Shown: positions 5,253 through 7,918 of the stretch, piece by piece
Layout: each line of letters opens with the position of its first letter
Numbering within the stretch: position 1 is the first letter of the stretch
Assembly: GCA_902494295.1 (NCBI GenBank)
Contig: CABUSL010000096.1
Span: 1 to 7,918, forward strand
Origin: an uncultured Collinsella sp.
Lineage (GTDB): Bacteria; Actinomycetota; Coriobacteriia; Coriobacteriales; Coriobacteriaceae
Direction of reading: 5' to 3'
DNA length: 7,918 bases
Made by a program: the position numbers and the translations under genes
Notes under the pieces: generated by a model
What the model was told of the DNA's origin: nothing
Seen by the model: only the letters and a program-made list of their open reading frames with translations
The model's database searches: none

Positions 5253-6653
5253 ATGGACTACCGCAAATCAGCCCAAGAGGTGCTCGACAACATCGGTGGC
5301 GCCGGCAACGTTGTTTCGGCCGCACACTGCGCCACGCGTCTGCGCCTGGTGATTGCCGATAACGCCAAGGTCGACAAGGGAGCCCTCGAGAATATCGACG
5401 GCGCCAAGGGCGTCTTTGAGGCCCAGGGCCAGCTCCAGATTATTTTTGGTACCGGCACCGTCAACAAGGTCTACGAAGAGTTCATCGCGCTCAGCGGCGT
5501 CGAGGCTGCCACCAAGGCCGAGGTTAAGGAGGCCGCGGCGCAGCAGCAGAACATCTTTATGCGTGCCATTAAGGTGCTCGGCGATGTCTTTGTCCCCATC
5601 ATCCCCGCCATCGTGGCCTCGGGCCTGCTGCTGGGAATCATGAGCGCCCTCAACTTTATGGCCTCCAACGGCTTTATCGCGCTCGACACCAATAACTTTA
5701 TCTACAAGATTGCCGACCTGGTCTCGGGCACGTCCTTTGGTATTCTGCAGATCCTGATCGGTTACTCCGCCGCTAAGGCCTTTGGCGCCAACCCGTACCT
5801 GGGTGCCGTCGTCGGAGGTGCGTTCATCAACTCCTCGCTGCAGAGCGCCTACACGGTTGCCTCCGAGGGCGTTCAGACCATGGTCACCGTCATCCCCGGC
5901 GTCTACAGCTTTGAGTGGGTCGGTTATCAGGGCCACGTGATCCCCATCGTCATCGCCTGCGCCATTCTGGCCTTCCTCGAGAAGCGCCTGCACAAGATCG
6001 TTCCCGAGATGTTCGACCTCTTTGTGACCCCGCTCGTCTCGGTGTTCGTGACCGTGCTCGTGACGCTCGTTGCCGTCGGCCCCATCTTTGTCTGGGCCGA
6101 GAACGCCATCCTCGGTCTGATCCAGGCCCTTCTGACCCTGCCCTTCGGCATCGGTTCCTTTATCGTCGGCCTGTTCTATGCCCCCACGGTCGTTACCGGT
6201 ATCCACCAGATGTACACCGCCATCGACCTGGGCCAGCTCGCCCAGTACGGCGTGACCTACTGGCTGCCCATCGCTAGCGCCGCCAACATCGCTCAGGGTG
6301 GCGCCGCACTCGCCGTTGCCTTTAAGACCCGCGATGCCAAGATCAAGGGTCTGGCGCTTCCTTCGGCCCTGTCCGCCTTCATGGGCATTACCGAGCCTGC
6401 CATCTTTGGTGTGAACCTGCGCTTCTTTAAGCCCTTCATCGCCGGCTGCATCGGCGGCGGTTGCGGTGCCCTGGTCTGCGCGCTCACTTCGCTGGCTGCC
6501 TCCGGCACGGGCGTTACCGGTATCTTCGGTATCCTGCTGTGCCTGGCCCAACCCGTGCAGTACGCGATCATGTTTGCGGTCGCCGCGCTGGTTTCCTTTG
6601 CCGTCTCGTTTGTCCTGTACAAGGACGAGCCCAAGGCTTCCGAGCAGGCCTAA
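5253..6653 (+). CDS. scrA: PTS sucrose-type permease, EIIBC
   Basis: A 466-aa membrane protein from ATG 5253, preceded by GGAGG (5237-5241) and a second purine run (5242-5250). An in-frame GTG at 5220 and ATG at 5226 lie upstream of that site and would add non-family residues. Residues 1-80 are the EIIB domain with the phosphorylated cysteine C26 in HCATRLR. Residues about 105-460 are the EIIC channel of the glucose/sucrose/trehalose family with many hydrophobic segments, H318 in TGIHQMY and the GITEP signature at 378-382. No EIIA domain is present, so phosphate must come from a separate EIIA (usually a glucose-type one). The protein takes up sucrose and releases sucrose-6-phosphate inside. 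Sucrose specificity is inferred from the GH32 gene and the regulator; trehalose is the main alternative. Codons end in C far more often than in neighbouring genes, suggesting high expression. Confidence 0.87.
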   Translation: MDYRKSAQEVLDNIGGAGNVVSAAHCATRLRLVIADNAKVDKGALENIDGAKGVFEAQGQLQIIFGTGTVNKVYEEFIALSGVEAATKAEVKEAAAQQQNIFMRAIKVLGDVFVPIIPAIVASGLLLGIMSALNFMASNGFIALDTNNFIYKIADLVSGTSFGILQILIGYSAAKAFGANPYLGAVVGGAFINSSLQSAYTVASEGVQTMVTVIPGVYSFEWVGYQGHVIPIVIACAILAFLEKRLHKIVPEMFDLFVTPLVSVFVTVLVTLVAVGPIFVWAENAILGLIQALLTLPFGIGSFIVGLFYAPTVVTGIHQMYTAIDLGQLAQYGVTYWLPIASAANIAQGGAALAVAFKTRDAKIKGLALPSALSAFMGITEPAIFGVNLRFFKPFIAGCIGGGCGALVCALTSLAASGTGVTGIFGILLCLAQPVQYAIMFAVAALVSFAVSFVLYKDEPKASEQA

Positions 6654-6673
6654 GAGCTTTTGATTGAGGGGAT

Positions 6674-6702
6674 GCCCGCGGGTTGTATGCTCGCGGGCGT
6701 TT
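6674..6702 (+). terminator. Stem-loop between scrA and scrB, possible partial terminator
   Basis: GCCCGCGGG (6674-6682) pairs with CTCGCGGGC (6690-6698), nine pairs including one G-T, around a 7-nt loop. It is followed by G and only three T residues. The GC-rich stem fits an intrinsic terminator, but the short T-run suggests partial readthrough. No good promoter or operator is visible between it and scrB, so scrB probably depends on that readthrough or on an unrecognised promoter. Confidence 0.55.
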
Positions 6703-6760
6703 CCCGTATCTGGTGCCGATCTCTTGTGCCTTGTAACTTTCGATCCGTTAGGACTTTGAT

Positions 6761-7918
6761 ATGTCTAATGCACTTGGTCGCGACCTTGCAAAGCTGGTCG
6801 CCGCTGTTGACGCCGCCGCCTCTGAGTGCGGTCATGGCGCGTATGGCCAACGCTTCCATATTATGCCGCCGGCGGGTTGGCTCAACGACCCCAACGGTCT
6901 TTGCCAAGCGGGCGGCGTGTTCCATGCCTATTTTCAATATGCGCCGTTTGATGTCGAGGGCGGCGTTAAGGCCTGGGGCCATGCGACGAGCCGCGATCTT
7001 ATGATGTGGGACTATGTTGGCGCTCCGCTGCTGCCCGACGAGCCGTTCGATTGCCACGGTGTGTATTCGGGCTCCGCGCTTGCCGAGGACGGTCGCATTC
7101 GCGTGCTCTATACGGGCAACGTTAAGCTTTCCGATGCGGACGGCACGTACGACTACGTCAATACCGGCCGCCGCGCCGATACTGTTTATGTCGAGAGCGC
7201 CGATGGACAGACGTTTAGCCAAAAGCGCGTGGTGCTGGCTTCCGAGGATTATCCCGAGGATTTGACCTGCCATGTGCGCGATCCCAAGGTGTGGCGTGAC
7301 GCGGACGGGCGTTATCACATGGTGCTGGGCGCGCGTCGTCGCGTGGATGGGCCGCATGTAGATAGTCGATTTTGCGCCATGCACGGCGAGGGTGCCGGGC
7401 GCGATGTGGGCGAGATCCTGGTGTATGGCTCGCCCGATATGCTGAGCTGGGAGCTCGAGAGCCGTGTGTCTACGCCCGAGCGCTTTGGCTTTATGTGGGA
7501 GTGCCCGGGATACCTTGAGCTTGAGGCGGATGGCGGTGTACCGGCGAAGTGGCTGTCCTTCTCGCCCCAGGGGCTCGAGGGCGGTCGTTGGGACCGCGGC
7601 AACGTATACGCTGCTGGCTACATGCCTGTAACAGGCGACATTACCGGTGGTGACGGTGCCTATGAGCTGGGCGATTTCCGCCTGTGGGACGCCGGTTTTG
7701 ACTTCTATGCTCCGCAGGAGTTTACGGCCCAGGACGGTCGCCACATTCTGATCGGCTGGATGGGCATGCCCGATGAGCCAACCTATGGCAACGCGCCTAC
7801 CGTGGCGTGCGGCTGGCAGCGAGCGCGCCATCGTTCACAAACACCTCGACCGACGAGACATCGCCAACAATGCGCACGTTACGAACCTCGTCGACGGGCT
7901 CCCAGCGCACGGTGCGAC
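6761..7918 (+). CDS. scrB: GH32 sucrose-6-phosphate hydrolase, C-terminus disrupted by an inverted junction
   Basis: ATG 6761 with AGGA (6750-6753) as ribosome binding site; the frame is open to the window end (386 codons). GH32 hallmarks are present in order: WLNDPNG with nucleophile D43, the FQYAP segment, WGHATSRDL, HGVYSGSA, RDP with D174 (transition-state stabiliser), and WECPG with E247 (acid/base), then FYAPQEF and GWMGMPDEPTYGNAPTVACGWQ. This is the complete five-bladed propeller of an intracellular invertase that splits sucrose-6-phosphate into glucose-6-phosphate and fructose. After Q353 (7817-7819) the translation becomes an Arg-, Pro- and Gln-rich low-similarity tail. The expected C-terminal beta-sandwich (about 100-140 residues) is missing in this orientation, because the DNA after 7820 is the gene's own 3' region reversed. 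The true gene is probably about 480 aa; the version here would be defective if real. Confidence 0.85.
   Translation, partial: MSNALGRDLAKLVAAVDAAASECGHGAYGQRFHIMPPAGWLNDPNGLCQAGGVFHAYFQYAPFDVEGGVKAWGHATSRDLMMWDYVGAPLLPDEPFDCHGVYSGSALAEDGRIRVLYTGNVKLSDADGTYDYVNTGRRADTVYVESADGQTFSQKRVVLASEDYPEDLTCHVRDPKVWRDADGRYHMVLGARRRVDGPHVDSRFCAMHGEGAGRDVGEILVYGSPDMLSWELESRVSTPERFGFMWECPGYLELEADGGVPAKWLSFSPQGLEGGRWDRGNVYAAGYMPVTGDITGGDGAYELGDFRLWDAGFDFYAPQEFTAQDGRHILIGWMGMPDEPTYGNAPTVACGWQRARHRSQTPRPTRHRQQCARYEPRRRAPSARCD
7811..7918 (-). pseudogene. Inverted fragment of a GH32 C-terminal domain (probably scrB 3' part)
   Basis: Read on the - strand from 7916 downward, the open frame gives RTVRWEPVDEVRN, then VRIVGDVSSVEVFVNDGALA. 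The SSVEVFVNDG core is the conserved signature of the GH32 C-terminal beta-sandwich domain. The forward scrB lacks exactly this part, so the fragment is most simply its own 3' portion flipped. It reaches the junction near 7811-7820 in codons reading AAS, then runs to a TAG soon after (minus strand, within the forward scrB sequence). A convergent second GH32 gene cannot be excluded. Confidence 0.72.

Noticed and set aside
5268..6551. Minus-strand open frame (427 codons) opposite scrA
   Set aside because: Asp/Gly/His-rich low-complexity translation typical of the antisense of a strongly biased gene; no signal for translation.
6650..7831. Minus-strand open frame (393 codons) opposite scrB
   Set aside because: Opposite the unmistakable GH32 propeller. 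Its upstream end runs into the inverted junction, but the frame is not the one that encodes the GH32 C-terminal motif.
1..7918. tRNA, rRNA, CRISPR array, transposase or phage genes
   Set aside because: None seen. There are no regularly spaced direct repeats beyond the two operators, no tRNA cloverleaf, and no mobile-element protein motifs.

Overview
The window looks like a chromosome segment, probably near a contig end, of a high-GC Gram-positive gut-type bacterium. Gene content, strong G+C bias at third codon positions, a Tat-type lipoprotein signal and the scr gene set suggest a Coriobacteriia member such as Collinsella. That taxonomic call is inference; no rRNA or marker gene is present. 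All real genes lie on the + strand, and they form two functional blocks.

Block 1 (2-3849) is a tightly packed operon of four genes. It begins with the 3' part of a Pel-type exopolysaccharide transporter gene (pelG). Next come a Tat-exported CotH-kinase-like lipoprotein, a VTC-domain (polyphosphate polymerase-like) protein and a DUF4956 membrane protein. Junctions are an 11-nt overlap, a 14-nt overlap and a 3-nt gap, so the genes are almost certainly co-transcribed and translationally coupled. A cytosolic polyphosphate-type polymerase, a small membrane protein and an exported kinase-fold lipoprotein beside a polysaccharide exporter suggest an envelope or exopolysaccharide phosphorylation module. 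Its chemistry is, as far as I know, not established, and it is the best candidate here for an undescribed system.

The 239-bp gap after block 1 (3850-4088) holds a perfect 10-bp stem-loop, a roughly 125-bp imperfect palindromic element, and the probable promoter and auto-operator of the next gene.

Block 2 (4089-7918) is a sucrose utilisation locus: a LacI-family repressor (scrR), a sucrose-type PTS EIIBC permease (scrA) and a GH32 sucrose-6-phosphate hydrolase (scrB). Two near-identical LacI-type operators lie upstream of scrA, and a third, 12/14 matching and more symmetrical, lies just upstream of scrR. This gives a simple model: sucrose enters as sucrose-6-phosphate via ScrA, is split by ScrB, and ScrR represses both its own gene and scrA(B).

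The last ~100 bp are anomalous. The scrB reading frame keeps GH32 similarity only to about residue 353. The remaining DNA, read on the - strand, encodes a GH32 C-terminal beta-sandwich motif. The 3' part of scrB is therefore joined in inverted orientation, by a real inversion or by a fold-back assembly/read chimera.
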